Source: Yinghuangia seranimata
GTDB lineage: Bacteria > Actinomycetota > Actinomycetes > Streptomycetales > Streptomycetaceae
Assembly (NCBI RefSeq): GCF_029953285.1
Contig: NZ_JASAOI010000006.1
Coordinates: 103,394-167,393, forward strand
DNA length: 64,000 bases
Direction: 5' to 3'
Shown: piece by piece, positions 8,895 to 17,761 of the stretch
How the letters are laid out: every line of letters starts with the position of its first letter
How positions within the stretch are numbered: the stretch's first letter is position 1
The notes under the pieces: generated by a model
What the model was told of the DNA's origin: nothing
Seen by the model: the letters and a program-made list of their open reading frames with translations, nothing else
Database searches by the model: none
Position numbers and translations under genes: made by a program

Positions 8895-9389
8895 GTGCCG
8901 AATCACGCGCCGGACGACGTGCTGGCCCACATCGAGCGCGAATGCATGGTCCTGGCCCGGCACCAGGTGATGGTCAACCGCAACGTCGAGGGCCGGCCGC
9001 TGGAACGCTCGGCCTACCTCCTCATCAGCCGCCTCGAGGCCGAGGGGCCGATGTCCATCGGGCAGCTCGCCGACGCGTTCATGCTCGACACCTCCACCGT
9101 CAACCGCCAGGTCGCGGCCCTGCTCCGCGGCGGCCTCGCCGAACGCATCGTCGACCCCGACGGCGGCCTCGCCCGCAAACTCCGCGCGACCGAGGAGGGC
9201 CGCCGCCGGCTGGCCGCCGACCGCGAGCGCCACCGGCGCGGCCTGGAACGCGTCCTGGCCGACTGGGACGAGCCGGAGCGCCGCGAACTGCTCGACGTCC
9301 TCACCCGGTTCAACCGCTCGATCGAGGACCTCCAGGGGAACGCCTGGCCGCGGCCCGACCTGGCGACGGGGGCCGGGTCGCGCGACTGA
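8895..9389 (+). CDS. MarR family transcriptional regulator
   Basis: This is a 164-residue winged-helix protein. The HTH is visible in MSIGQLADAFMLDTSTVNRQVAALLRGGLAERI (about residues 55-87), followed by the wing with DPDGGLARKLRATEEG and a C-terminal dimerisation helix. Proteins of this type bind palindromes and release on ligand binding. GTG at 8895 is chosen because GGGAGG lies 4 bases upstream. The longer reading frame would run through the operator. It probably represses itself and the divergent exporter through the 35-base palindrome. It ends in a hairpin terminator shared with the convergent amidotransferase operon. Confidence 0.9.
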   Translation: MPNHAPDDVLAHIERECMVLARHQVMVNRNVEGRPLERSAYLLISRLEAEGPMSIGQLADAFMLDTSTVNRQVAALLRGGLAERIVDPDGGLARKLRATEEGRRRLAADRERHRRGLERVLADWDEPERRELLDVLTRFNRSIEDLQGNAWPRPDLATGAGSRD

Positions 9390-9418
9390 GCGCCTCCCGT
9401 CGTGCGCGTCCACGCAAA

Positions 9419-9457
9419 GACCGCGCCTTCCGGTTCGGGGGTCCGGGAGGCGCGGTC
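9419..9457. terminator. Bidirectional hairpin terminator
   Basis: GACCGCGCC (9419-9427) and GGCGCGGTC (9449-9457) form a 9-base perfect stem between the convergent MarR and amidotransferase genes. A further TTCCGG/CCGGGA partial pairing lies inside the loop. Confidence 0.65.
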
Positions 9458-9507
9458 GGCTTGTGCGGTTGTCCCGCCCGTGCCGCGTGGGTGCGGCTGA
9501 CGGGCGG

Positions 9508-10275
9508 TCAGCGGTGGCTCGGGACCGAGTGGTTCGGGGCCCGGTGGTTCGCGACGACGGCGGCCCAGCGGTCGGCGAGCGCGCCCCAGGCCGCGCGCAG
9601 CTGTGGCTCGGCCGCGGCGATCTCGGCGATCATGCGGTCCGGGTCGATGCCCAGCTCGGGGAGGCGGCCCGCGTCGTGGCCGGCCCAGTCGCGGGCGGCG
9701 TCCGCCAGCACCTCGGGGTGGAACTGCACGGCCCACACCGCGCTGCCCATGCGGAACGCCTGGTAGGCGCACCGCGGGCTCGTCATCAGCGGCACCGCCT
9801 CGTCGGGCAGTGCGTCGACCTCCTCCCAGTGCCACTGCACGGCGGGTGCCGCGGCGGAGTCCGCGAGAGGGGCGAACAGCGGGTCTGCGGAAGCCTGGTG
9901 AAGGGGCGTCACCGGGACCAGCCCGACCTCGGGCAGCGGCGCGTGGCGGACGGAGCCACCGCACGCGACGGCGAGCAACTCGGCGCCCAGGCAGATGCCG
10001 AACGTGGGCAGGTCGGCCGCCACCGCGGCGCGCAGCAGGGCTCGGGTGTGCGGCAGCCACCGCGCGGTGCCGTCGTCGTACGGACCGGGCGAACCGCCCA
10101 GCACCAACAGGCCCGCGTAGCCGTCGAGATCGTCGGGCAGGGGGTCGCCGGCCCAGGGGCGGCGGACGTCGAGGCGCACCCCGGCGGCCTCGACCCGGGC
10201 GCCGAACAGGCCTGGCCCTGTGCCGTCTTCGTGCTCGACGGTGAGGACCGTGGGGGTGTCGTGCGTCGTGCTCAC
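9508..10275 (-). CDS. Class I glutamine amidotransferase-like protein (GATase1)
   Basis: The 255-residue protein has a flavodoxin-like GATase1 fold. [17 protein letters not shown] forms the oxyanion region, [10 protein letters not shown] carries the nucleophile C95, and the histidine of VQFHPEV plus the following acid complete the triad. No synthase domain is fused. It resembles stand-alone GMP-synthase-like amidotransferases, some of which hydrolyse gamma-glutamyl compounds. Its GTG start overlaps the stop of the ABC ATPase gene (GTGA), so it is the last gene of the amino-acid transporter operon. That suggests it processes the imported compound, perhaps a gamma-glutamyl amide (inference). 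An in-frame upstream extension is a shadow of the ATPase gene. Confidence 0.85.
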   Translation of the reverse strand: MSTTHDTPTVLTVEHEDGTGPGLFGARVEAAGVRLDVRRPWAGDPLPDDLDGYAGLLVLGGSPGPYDDGTARWLPHTRALLRAAVAADLPTFGICLGAELLAVACGGSVRHAPLPEVGLVPVTPLHQASADPLFAPLADSAAAPAVQWHWEEVDALPDEAVPLMTSPRCAYQAFRMGSAVWAVQFHPEVLADAARDWAGHDAGRLPELGIDPDRMIAEIAAAEPQLRAAWGALADRWAAVVANHRAPNHSVPSHR

Positions 10276-11015
10276 AGCCGTCCCGCCTCGATGATCCGGC
10301 GCAGGAACGCGCGTGTGCGCTCCTCCTTCGGGTCGCCGAAGATCTGCTCCGGCGGCCCTTCCTCCAAGAGCACGCCCTGGTGCAGGAAGCACACCTTGCT
10401 CGACACCTCGCGGGCGAAGCCCATTTCGTGCGTGGCGAGCAGCATGGTCATCCCGTCGTCCGCCAACTCGCGGACGATGTTGAGCACTTCGGCGACCAGC
10501 TCGGGGTCGAGCGCCGAGGTGATCTCGTCCAGCAGCAGCGCCTGCGGCTCCATGGCGAGCGCCCGGACGATCGCGACGCGCTGCTGCTGACCGCCGGAGA
10601 GCCGGTCGGGGTGCGCGCCCGCCTTGTCCGCGAGCCCGACGCGGGACAGCAGCGCCATCGCCTTCTCCTCGGCGGCGGCCTTCGGCACGCCGCCGATCTT
10701 CACGGGCGCCAGGCACACGTTCTTGAGCACCGACATGTGGGGGAACAGGTTGAAGCTCTGGAACACCATGCCCACGTCGCGGCGCAGCCGGTTGACGTCG
10801 GTGCCCGGCCCGGAGACCGGGTCGCCGTCCAGGCGGATCTCGCCGCCGTCGATGTCCTCCAGCGCGTTGACGCAGCGCAGCAGCGTCGACTTGCCGCTGC
10901 CGGACGCGCCGATGAGCGTCACGACCTGGTGGCGTTCGACGGACAGGTCGATGCCCTTGAGGACCTCGTGGGGCCCGTAGTTCTTGCGTACCGCGTCGAT
11001 CTCCAGGAACGGCAT
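10272..11015 (-). CDS. ATP-binding subunit of amino-acid ABC transporter
   Basis: This 247-residue nucleotide-binding subunit has Walker [10 protein letters not shown], the Q-loop in [13 protein letters not shown], signature LSGGQQQR, Walker [15 protein letters not shown] and the switch histidine in [20 protein letters not shown] and [10 protein letters not shown] are characteristic of the polar amino-acid (GlnQ/HisP) family. The aspartate after DEI is replaced by threonine (ITSALD), a common variation in this family. The start follows the permease stop by 5 bases, and AAGGGGG is upstream. It energises the permease encoded just before it. Confidence 0.93.
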   Translation of the reverse strand: MPFLEIDAVRKNYGPHEVLKGIDLSVERHQVVTLIGASGSGKSTLLRCVNALEDIDGGEIRLDGDPVSGPGTDVNRLRRDVGMVFQSFNLFPHMSVLKNVCLAPVKIGGVPKAAAEEKAMALLSRVGLADKAGAHPDRLSGGQQQRVAIVRALAMEPQALLLDEITSALDPELVAEVLNIVRELADDGMTMLLATHEMGFAREVSSKVCFLHQGVLLEEGPPEQIFGDPKEERTRAFLRRIIEAGRL

Positions 11016-11020
11016 GGCGG

Positions 11021-12139
11021 TCAGGCCCCCTTGGCGCGGGCACGCGCGTCGCGTGCGACGAGGTGGTCGACGAGCCTGGCCTGAGGGATCGTCATGACGA
11101 TGAACAGCACGGCGACGACGGTCACCGACGAGAGGTTGAAGTGGTTCGCCGCGAAGATCTTCGACTGGTTGAACGCGTCGATCGTGCCGATCACGTTCAC
11201 CAGCGCGGTGTCCTTCTGCAGGCTGATGAAGTCGTTGAGCAGCGGCGGGACGACCCGGCGCCCGGCCTGGGGGACCACCACGTAGCGCAGCGTCGCCCCG
11301 TGCGACAGGCCGAGCGAGCGTGCGGCGGCGGTCTGCCCGGCGTGCACGCCGTCGATGCCCGCGCGGTAGACCTCGGCGACGTACGCGCCGTAGGTCAGGG
11401 TGAGCGCGATGATCGCGAACCAGGTCGGCGACAGGTCGCTCAGCACCGGCACTTCGGCGAGCGGCAGTCCGAAGCCGACCAGGTAGATGATGATGATCGC
11501 GGGGACGGCGCGGAACAGGTCGATGTACGCGACCGCGAGCAGCCGCAGCGGACGCCCCGCCCGGCCCGGCGCGAGCCTGGCCAGCGCCAGCGCCAACCCC
11601 CAGACCATCACCAGGACCTGGGCGACCACGGCGATGAAGAGGTTGGTGCCGAGCGCGTTGGTGATGTCGGCGAAGCTCAGCGACATCACGTGCCCGTCGA
11701 GGAACGTGCGCTGCACCGCCCGGTCGTTCGCCAGCAGGAACCACACCAGTCCGAGGACGGTCCCCGCGGCCAGGCACCAGCCCAGCGAAGTCCACGCGGA
11801 CTCACGGGACTTCGCGGCCTCGCGGCGGGCGTCGGCGGCCCGGCCCGCGGACCACGCGCCCGCACTCGCCGCCGCCGCGCGCCACGCGCCGAGCGCGGGC
11901 CACAGCAGGACCAGGACGCCGGCGGTCGCCGCCGCGGTGAGCGCCCACGTGGTGCCGCCGCCCCACGGCGTGCCGACGAGTGCGCCGTGCGCGCCCGCGC
12001 CGGTGGCCACCGTGAGGGCCGCCGTCAGGAGCACGCCGGCCAGACCGGCCGCCGCGAGCAGGCGGCAGGGGCGGGGCGCGGCGGCGGGCCGCGCCTCGTG
12101 CTGCTTGTCCGCGGGGCGGACGGCGGTGCCGGAGCTCAC
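11021..12139 (-). CDS. Amino-acid ABC transporter permease
   Basis: The 372-residue membrane protein has an N-terminal part with about three hydrophobic segments (residues 25-155) that is longer than in minimal HisM-type permeases. The core permease domain is about 165-360. It has the family sequence [18 protein letters not shown] and the EAA loop [24 protein letters not shown], which contacts the ATPase. The GTG start overlaps the binding-protein stop by 4 bases. Only one permease gene is present, so the channel is probably a homodimer. Polar amino-acid uptake is inferred from the family, and the exact substrate is unknown. Confidence 0.9.
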   Translation of the reverse strand: MSSGTAVRPADKQHEARPAAAPRPCRLLAAAGLAGVLLTAALTVATGAGAHGALVGTPWGGGTTWALTAAATAGVLVLLWPALGAWRAAAASAGAWSAGRAADARREAAKSRESAWTSLGWCLAAGTVLGLVWFLLANDRAVQRTFLDGHVMSLSFADITNALGTNLFIAVVAQVLVMVWGLALALARLAPGRAGRPLRLLAVAYIDLFRAVPAIIIIYLVGFGLPLAEVPVLSDLSPTWFAIIALTLTYGAYVAEVYRAGIDGVHAGQTAAARSLGLSHGATLRYVVVPQAGRRVVPPLLNDFISLQKDTALVNVIGTIDAFNQSKIFAANHFNLSSVTVVAVLFIVMTIPQARLVDHLVARDARARAKGA

Positions 12140-13032
12140 TTGGTGCTCCAGACCGGGATGCTCTTGGGGTCGCCGCCGAACGCGGGGCCGAGGTAGGTGG
12201 TGGCGAGCTTGTCGAGGGTGCCGTCGTCGCCCATCTGCTTGATGATCGCGTCGAGCGCCGTCGCGTTCGCGGAACCCTTCGGGTAGAGCGCGCCGTACGA
12301 CTCGCCGGTCGTGAACTGGCCGACCACCTTGAGCTTTCCGTCGGACGCGTTGGCCTGGCCGAGCACGATCGCGACGTCCGTCATGGCGACGTCGATCTGC
12401 CCGGCCTGCAACGCGGCGGCCAGCTCGGGGTCGCCCGCGAAGACCGAGGTCTCGTGCACGGGCTTGAGCGTCTGGGCGACGAAGTCGGCGCCGGTGGTGC
12501 CCTGCTTGACGCCGATGCGCAGGTTGGCGAGGTCGGCGGCGGTGACCTTGCTGTCGCCCTTGACCATGACGCCGATGTTCGACGCGTAGTAGGGGGCGGA
12601 GAAGGTGACGACCTTGCGGCGCTCGTCGGTGATGGATATCTCGGCGAGCGCGAGGTCGAAGTCCTTGGTCTTGCCGGCCACCAGGGCGTCGAAGGAGGCG
12701 TTGGTGACCTTCAGCTTGTCCAGGCCGGCGCGGTAGGCGATGTTCGCCGCCATGCAGTACTCGTAGCCGTCCTTGATGTCGGCGACGGTGTCGCCGTTCC
12801 ACCAGCCCGGCGACGGGAGGTCGCCCTGCACGGTCAGGGTGCCGCCGTGCGTGGGGTCGAGCTTGAACTCGCCGCGGGTGCCGGTGACGGTGCACTTGCC
12901 GTACGCCGTACCGCCCTTCGCGTCGGTGGTGGCCGTGGAGGCGTCGCCGCCGGGGCTCGAACAGGCGGTCAGCGCGAGGGCGAACGCGGCGGCGAGCACG
13001 GGCGCGGCGGCGGTCGTGCGGAGGCTTCGCAT
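12136..13032 (-). CDS. Amino-acid-binding lipoprotein of ABC transporter
   Basis: The 298-residue secreted lipoprotein has a signal peptide ending in the lipobox LTAC with C24. It has a family 3 solute-binding fold: GYEYCMAANIAYRAGLDKLKVTNASFDALVAGKTKDFDLALAEISITDERR is the typical ligand-cleft and hinge region (residues about 83-135), followed by FSAPYY and a second lobe with GVKQGTTG. It captures a polar amino acid or related compound outside the cell. The start has AAGGAG 7 bases upstream. It is the first gene of the four-gene operon and lies just downstream of two LacI-type operators, so substrate-controlled expression is likely. An ABC operon for amino acids controlled by a LacI protein rather than a nitrogen regulator is a little unusual. 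Confidence 0.92.
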   Translation of the reverse strand: MRSLRTTAAAPVLAAAFALALTACSSPGGDASTATTDAKGGTAYGKCTVTGTRGEFKLDPTHGGTLTVQGDLPSPGWWNGDTVADIKDGYEYCMAANIAYRAGLDKLKVTNASFDALVAGKTKDFDLALAEISITDERRKVVTFSAPYYASNIGVMVKGDSKVTAADLANLRIGVKQGTTGADFVAQTLKPVHETSVFAGDPELAAALQAGQIDVAMTDVAIVLGQANASDGKLKVVGQFTTGESYGALYPKGSANATALDAIIKQMGDDGTLDKLATTYLGPAFGGDPKSIPVWSTK

Positions 13033-13101
13033 CGTGGAGCTCCTTCGGGGGGCGGGCAGAGGCCCGGGCCGACCGACCGGGGCTGATGAGGGGATAGGCT
13101 G

Positions 13102-13117
13102 CCCAAAACGTTTTGGG
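13102..13117. promoter_or_regulatory. LacI-type operator 1
   Basis: CCCAAAACGTTTTGGG is a perfect 16-base palindrome with the central CG typical of LacI/GalR operators. It is 70 bases upstream of the binding-protein gene, on the side of that gene. Its centre is 42 bases (four helical turns) from operator 2. Confidence 0.85.
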
Positions 13118-13145
13118 TCCGTCAAGACCCGACTCGTGACGAGAC

Positions 13146-13157
13146 CAAAACGTTTTG
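13146..13157. promoter_or_regulatory. LacI-type operator 2
   Basis: CAAAACGTTTTG is a perfect 12-base core copy of operator 1, closer to the LacI gene. The four-turn spacing puts both sites on the same face of the helix, as expected for cooperative or looped binding. Confidence 0.85.
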
Positions 13158-13238
13158 TGCGGCTAGGCTGGCGCCCCTCGCCGGGGCGGGACCGGCACCG
13201 GCCCGCGACCGGCGGGCGACCGAGAGGAGACGGCAACG

Positions 13239-14255
13239 ATGGCGGCCAAACGGGGGAAGCCGAAGCGGATCGGCATCCGCGACGTCGCGGAGGCCACCGG
13301 GCTCTCCATCACCACCGTGTCCCACGCCCTCAGCGGCAAGGGCCAGATCGCCCCCGACACCCGCGACCGCGTCCGCGCCGCCGCCGAACGCCTCGGCTAC
13401 CGCCCCGACCCGGTCGCCCGCGGCCTGGTCTCCGGACGTACCGGCATCCTCGGCCTCGCCGTCAGCCACATGGCCGAAGGCCCGTGGGAAGGCACCTACC
13501 GGCCCTACTACGCGGCGTTCTCGGCCGGCGCCACCATGGCCGCGATCGAACGCGACTACGCCCTCGTCGTCCTCCCCGGCGACCCGGCCTCAGGGCTCTG
13601 GTCGCGGGTCCCCGTCGACGGCCTGATCATCGTCGACCCCGTGCGCGAGGACCCGCTCCTCCTCGACTGCGCCCGCCGCGGCCTGCCCGTCGTCACCGAC
13701 GGCCGCCCCATCGACCCCGGCTACGACACCGTCCCCACCGTCGAGAGCGACCTCGCCACGGGCATGCGGGCCATCCTCGACCACCTGTGGGACAGCGGCG
13801 GCCGCTCGATCGCCCTGCTCTCCGGCGCCGAAGCCGACTCGTACACGATGGACTGCGAGGACCTGTACCGCCGTTGGTGCGCCGAACGCGGCACCACCGC
13901 CCGCATCGAAGCCCCCGCCCGCGACGAGGAGCCGGCCGCGGCCGCCCGACGCCTCCTCGACTCCCCGACCCGCCCCGACGCCGTCCACGGCCTCAACGAA
14001 ACCTACGGCCAGGCCCTCCTCGTCGCCGCCCGCCGCCTCACCCTCGACATCCCCGGCGACGTCCGTCTCAGCGTCATGAGCGAAACCGCCGCCCCCAAGG
14101 ACTGGGACATCCCCCTCACCGTCCTGAGCCTCGACGCCAAACGCATCGGCGCCGAAGCCGCCAGCCTCCTCATAGACACCCTCGCCGGCACCTCCCGCCG
14201 CAACCCGGTCGTCCCCTGCACGGTGGTGCCTCGCGACTCCACCTTTGCGGGGTAA
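13239..14255 (+). CDS. LacI family transcriptional regulator
   Basis: This 338-residue repressor has the HTH and hinge helix at the N-terminus (IGIRDVAEATGLSITTVSHALSG, then RVRAAAERLGYRPDPVARGL). A periplasmic-binding-protein-like ligand domain follows (GILGLAVSHMAEG through VPCTVVPRDST). The start has GAGAGGAGA upstream. It diverges from the amino-acid ABC operon, and the twin palindromes between them are the expected binding sites. The ligand is probably the imported compound or a product of it, which would be neither a simple sugar nor a purine if it matches the transporter (inference). Confidence 0.92.
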   Translation: MAAKRGKPKRIGIRDVAEATGLSITTVSHALSGKGQIAPDTRDRVRAAAERLGYRPDPVARGLVSGRTGILGLAVSHMAEGPWEGTYRPYYAAFSAGATMAAIERDYALVVLPGDPASGLWSRVPVDGLIIVDPVREDPLLLDCARRGLPVVTDGRPIDPGYDTVPTVESDLATGMRAILDHLWDSGGRSIALLSGAEADSYTMDCEDLYRRWCAERGTTARIEAPARDEEPAAAARRLLDSPTRPDAVHGLNETYGQALLVAARRLTLDIPGDVRLSVMSETAAPKDWDIPLTVLSLDAKRIGAEAASLLIDTLAGTSRRNPVVPCTVVPRDSTFAG

Positions 14256-14377
14256 TAGGCGAAATCTCTGCTGTGGGGCGGGTTTTGGCGGAGATAAATT
14301 CACTCGCTCGAACGAATGTGCTGCTGGATGTAGTCGTTCGACTGCGGTGGGTGAAAAGAGCGCCATAGCTTCGCGCC

Positions 14378-15307
14378 ATGGTTACGACCGAACATGAAGG
14401 TCTCATCGACCTGTTCTGTGACGCTCCTGGAGTCGCGCTGAAGGAACTCGCGCTCCAGGGCGCCGCCGTGCAACTCGACTGGGCCGGGCGGGTCGAATCC
14501 GCCAACATGTCCCAAACCGTGCCGCAGGTGCTGTTCGCGGACGCCGTGATCGTGTACTCGGATCCGCAACGAGTCGCTGGGGCGCCCGAGGTAGCCCTCG
14601 TCGTCGAGGTTCAACGGGGCAAGGACCGACGCAAGTTCATGAGCTGGCCGCAGTACCTGGTCGGTGCGAGGAAGGCGCACAACTGCCGCACGATGCTCTT
14701 GGTCGTGTGCCCGGACCGCGCGACGGCCGAGTGGTGTCGCAAGCCCTACGACACGGGCATCCAGGACTGGCATGCGCTGAAGCCCTGGGTGCTGGGCCCG
14801 GACGACGTCCCGGTCCAGGAAGACCCGGTCGAAGCAGCCCGCAAGCCCTTCGAAACTTTGCTGTCGGGGCTGCTGCACGGATCGGACACCGACCTCGGCA
14901 AGCAGGTGTTCGCGGCACTGGCGGCGGCCATTCGGGCGCTGCCTGACGAGCAAGCGGATAGGTACGCTCGTATCGTCTACAACGCGTCGACTGATGCTGC
15001 GAAGTCGACCTTTATGGAGGCACTGATGGCGGTAGACCAGCGATTCCCGGCGACCATCTTCGAGGCCTACGCCGAGCAGTTCCGCGACCGGGGCCTGGCT
15101 GAGGGGAAGGCCGAGGGCAAGGCCGAGGGCAGGGTGGAGGGGCAGGCTGTCTCCCTGCTGACCGTGCTCGCGGCCCGTGGCATCGAGGTGACCGACGCCG
15201 ACCGCGAGCGCATCATGGCCTGTACCGACCAGGAACTCCTCGACATCTGGATCCAGACGGCTGCCGTGACCGACGCGACGACGGCCGCCGGTCTCCTCGA
15301 TGGATAG
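14378..15307 (+). CDS. PD-(D/E)XK nuclease-like protein of a common actinomycete family (Rpn/transposase-related), unassigned
   Basis: The 309-residue protein has an N-terminal domain with FADAVIVYSD followed by ALVVEVQRGKDRRK (residues about 51-87). That is the D...E-x-Q pattern of PD-(D/E)XK nucleases, and RTMLLVVCPD follows. A helical middle and a charged turn (GLAEGKAEGKAEGRVEG, about residues 241-257) lead to a C-terminal motif: LLTVLAARGIEVTDADRERI, then CTDQELLDIWIQTA. This architecture recurs in many copies in actinomycete genomes and is usually annotated as hypothetical. It resembles recombination-promoting nuclease families, but catalysis is unproven here. It overlaps the next gene by 8 bases. 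Confidence 0.65.
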   Translation: MVTTEHEGLIDLFCDAPGVALKELALQGAAVQLDWAGRVESANMSQTVPQVLFADAVIVYSDPQRVAGAPEVALVVEVQRGKDRRKFMSWPQYLVGARKAHNCRTMLLVVCPDRATAEWCRKPYDTGIQDWHALKPWVLGPDDVPVQEDPVEAARKPFETLLSGLLHGSDTDLGKQVFAALAAAIRALPDEQADRYARIVYNASTDAAKSTFMEALMAVDQRFPATIFEAYAEQFRDRGLAEGKAEGKAEGRVEGQAVSLLTVLAARGIEVTDADRERIMACTDQELLDIWIQTAAVTDATTAAGLLDG

Positions 15308-15584
15308 CGCGAGGGACATGCTGGAGGCCTATAAGGCGTCCCTGGAACGTATCGGGCTTGGCTTGCCGATGAACATGTTCGAGGCGATCGACCAGCGCGC
15401 GGAGTGGGAGGCGAGCAAGCTGCTCACCACGTTGGAGCTGCGTGGGATCACTGTGACCGATGCCGACAGGGCACGGATCCGTGGCACTTCGGACTACGTG
15501 CTGCTGGACAGGTGGTTTCGGGTGGCGGTCGTGACACGGATGGCGACCGCTCGTGAGCTCCTTGAGAGCTACTACGACGACTGA
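15300..15584 (+). CDS. Orphan C-terminal domain of the PD-(D/E)XK-like family
   Basis: The 94-residue product aligns with the C-terminus of its upstream neighbour: LLTTLELRGITVTDADRARI and LLDRWFRVAVVTRMATARELLES match LLTVLAARGIEVTDADRERI and LLDIWIQTAAVTDATTAAGLLDG. The nuclease part is missing. The ATG overlaps the end of the previous gene, so it may be translated by coupling. The likely origin is a tandem duplication followed by deletion of the N-terminal part. Whether it is functional or a remnant cannot be told. It ends at a strong terminator hairpin. Confidence 0.6.
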   Translation: MDSARDMLEAYKASLERIGLGLPMNMFEAIDQRAEWEASKLLTTLELRGITVTDADRARIRGTSDYVLLDRWFRVAVVTRMATARELLESYYDD

Positions 15585-15596
15585 TGACGTCTGCGA

Positions 15597-15624
15597 GGCC
15601 CCGGGTGTTTTGGCGCCCGGGGCC
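15597..15624. terminator. Bidirectional hairpin terminator
   Basis: GGCCCCGGG (15597-15605) and CCCGGGGCC (15616-15624) form a perfect 9-base stem with a 10-base loop, followed by TTT. It lies between the convergent orphan-domain gene and the LADTG protein gene. Confidence 0.8.
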
Positions 15625-15634
15625 TTTGCGTTCG

Positions 15635-16222
15635 TCAGGACGGGGTGTTGGGGGTGGTCGGTTTGTCCTTGGGCGGCTCGGGGGTGGCTGCCTCGTTGTC
15701 GGGCTTCGCGGCGGTGGCGGTGGGGGGCTCGGGGTCGGCCTTGCGGGTGTCGTTGTCGCCGGTGTTCGTGGTCGGCTCGGCGTCTTCGGGCTTTGTGTCG
15801 TCCTCGTTGCTCTTGTCCGCTGCGGCTTCGGCGTTGCCCGGCTGTTCGGTGGGCTTGGCTGGGGGCTCGTCCGCCGGAGTGGTCTCGGCGTCGGCCGGGG
15901 CGGGGTCGAGGTCGTCGTCGAAGTCCTCGTCGAGGTCGTCGTCGTAGTCGTCGTCCTCGTAGTCGTCGTCCGTGCCGGCGCGGAGGGTGCGGAGGCGGGC
16001 CGCGCCTATGACGACGGCGCCGCCGGCGAGCATGACCACGCCGGCCATCAGGATCGCGGGTTCCTTGCCGGAGGCGCCGGTGTCGGCGAGGACCGGGGCG
16101 GGGTCGTCGTCGAGGGCGGGGAGGGCGTGGACCGTCAACGGTAGGGCGACCGTCAGGGCTCCGGCCGCCATGGCCACCGCCGCGGCGCGCTTGATCGTCC
16201 GGGCTGACGTCTTCTGCTGCAT
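15635..16222 (-). CDS. Secreted LADTG-motif membrane protein with a long acidic C-terminal tail
   Basis: The 195 residues begin with a basic stretch and a signal peptide (about 1-33, ending VHA). A short segment follows with the sortase-E type motif LADTG at 45-49, then a hydrophobic helix (about 56-75) and the positive stop RLRTLR. In ordinary sortase substrates the protein ends there. Here about 115 more residues follow: a run of Asp/Glu with Tyr (82-105), then a Pro/Ala/Thr/Glu-rich disordered region. If LADTG were cleaved, only about 14 residues would be anchored outside, so the tail may instead be the functional part on the cytoplasmic side, or the LADTG may be vestigial. The ATG has a weak upstream ribosome site. 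Function is unknown. Confidence 0.75.
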   Translation of the reverse strand: MQQKTSARTIKRAAAVAMAAGALTVALPLTVHALPALDDDPAPVLADTGASGKEPAILMAGVVMLAGGAVVIGAARLRTLRAGTDDDYEDDDYDDDLDEDFDDDLDPAPADAETTPADEPPAKPTEQPGNAEAAADKSNEDDTKPEDAEPTTNTGDNDTRKADPEPPTATAAKPDNEAATPEPPKDKPTTPNTPS

Positions 16223-16362
16223 GCGGTAGCTCTTCTGTCCGGGTGCCGACCACTGTCAGCGACTTTCCTAGCAGTCCGAGGCGGTGCGCGGCAGCCCGGT
16301 AGGGCACTTGCCCGGCGCGGCCGTCGTACGAGATGGTGTCGGCCCCCAAAACGGAGGCCGCC

Positions 16363-17694
16363 ATGACCGAGGACCGCGCCACCCACGCCGGCCACGGACA
16401 CAGCCATGCGCACGGCCCGGCCGCCGCCGCTTCGGCGCGGGTGCGGCGGCTGCTCACGTTCCTGCTGGTGCCGTTCGCGCTGGCGGTCGCGGTCGGGATG
16501 TTCGTGTTGTGGCCGGACCACCACGCCGGCGTGAACCGGCACGATCCCGCGCAGGGGCGGGTGGAGTCGGCGTACGGCGAGGTGACCGAGACCGCGAAGG
16601 TGTCCTGCGATCCGGCGGTCTCCGGTGTGGACGGCGCGAGTCCGCCGCCGGACGCGCCGTCCGCGTCGGCAGGGCCACGCGACTGCGTGTCGGTCGCCGT
16701 CGACGTGTCGGGCGGTCCCGGCCGTGGGACGACGGTGCGCCAGCTGGTGGGCCCGGGTGCGGGCCTGCAGGGTGTGAAGGTCGGCGACAAGGTGGTGCTG
16801 GACTACGCGCCGGACGCGCCGCCCGAGGCGCAGTGGACGATCGTCGACTACCAGCGCGGCAAGCCGATGCTGTGGCTCGCGGGGCTGTTCGCGGTGGCGG
16901 TCGTGCTGGTCGGCCGGCTGCGCGGGTTGATGGCGCTGGTCGGCCTGGCCGGCAGTTTCGCGGTGCTGGTGTGGTTCGTGCTGCCGGCGATCCTGCAGGG
17001 CAGCGCGCCGCTGCCGGTCGCGGTGGTCGGGGCGTCCGCGATCATGCTGGTGACGTTGTACATGTGCCACGGGTTGAGCGCCCGTACGTCGATCGCGGTG
17101 CTGGGCACGTTGGTGAGCCTCGCGTTGATCGGTGTGCTGGGCGAGGTGTTCATCCATCTGACGAAGCTGAGCGGGCTGGCGTCGGAGGAGGCGACGACCG
17201 TCCGCGCGCTGCATTCCGAAGTGGACGTTCGGGGCCTGCTGTTGGCGGGTGTGGTGATCGGTTCGCTCGGTGTGCTGGACGACGTGACGGTCACGCAGAC
17301 GTCGGCCGTGTGGGAGCTGAAGCACGCCAACCCGGCGCTGCGGGCCCGTGACCTGTACCGGGCGGGGCTGCGGATCGGCCGGGACCACATCGCGTCGACG
17401 GTCAACACGCTGGTGCTGGCGTACGCGGGCGCCTCGCTGCCGTTGCTGCTGCTGTTCTCGGGTTCGCAGCAGCCGTTCGGGGACCTGGTGACGAGCGAGA
17501 TCGTGGCCGAGGAGGTGGTGCGGACGCTGGTCGGCAGCATCGGCCTGGTGGCGTCCGTGCCGGTGACGACGGCGTTGGCGGCGCTGGTGGCGGCGCGCGA
17601 ACGGGTGCCGGCGGCGACGACGGGGTCGGGGCACGGCCACAGCCACGCGGGACCGCGGCGGAAGCATCGCAGCCGGCACGCGGCGTCGGTCTGA
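16363..17694 (+). CDS. YibE/F family membrane protein
   Basis: The 443-residue integral membrane protein begins with a His-rich segment (HAGHGHSHAHG) and a first helix at about 35-52. An extracytoplasmic domain follows, with seven or so helices from about residue 165 onward. The conserved YibE/F core is visible in VVLVGRLRGLMALVGL, SLALIGVLGEVFIHLTKLSG and GSLGVLDDVTVTQTSAVWEL. The C-terminus is again His-rich (GHGHSHAG). The family occurs widely in Gram-positive bacteria and its transport role is not firmly established. The His-rich ends suggest metal contact (inference). ATG 16363 is preferred because GGAGG lies 5 bases upstream. Confidence 0.9.
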   Translation: MTEDRATHAGHGHSHAHGPAAAASARVRRLLTFLLVPFALAVAVGMFVLWPDHHAGVNRHDPAQGRVESAYGEVTETAKVSCDPAVSGVDGASPPPDAPSASAGPRDCVSVAVDVSGGPGRGTTVRQLVGPGAGLQGVKVGDKVVLDYAPDAPPEAQWTIVDYQRGKPMLWLAGLFAVAVVLVGRLRGLMALVGLAGSFAVLVWFVLPAILQGSAPLPVAVVGASAIMLVTLYMCHGLSARTSIAVLGTLVSLALIGVLGEVFIHLTKLSGLASEEATTVRALHSEVDVRGLLLAGVVIGSLGVLDDVTVTQTSAVWELKHANPALRARDLYRAGLRIGRDHIASTVNTLVLAYAGASLPLLLLFSGSQQPFGDLVTSEIVAEEVVRTLVGSIGLVASVPVTTALAALVAARERVPAATTGSGHGHSHAGPRRKHRSRHAASV

Positions 17695-17761
17695 CCCGAC
17701 GGCGGTCGGGCGGCCCGGTCCGCAACCGCCCGCTTGCGACCGTCTGACAGCTCGTCAAGAC

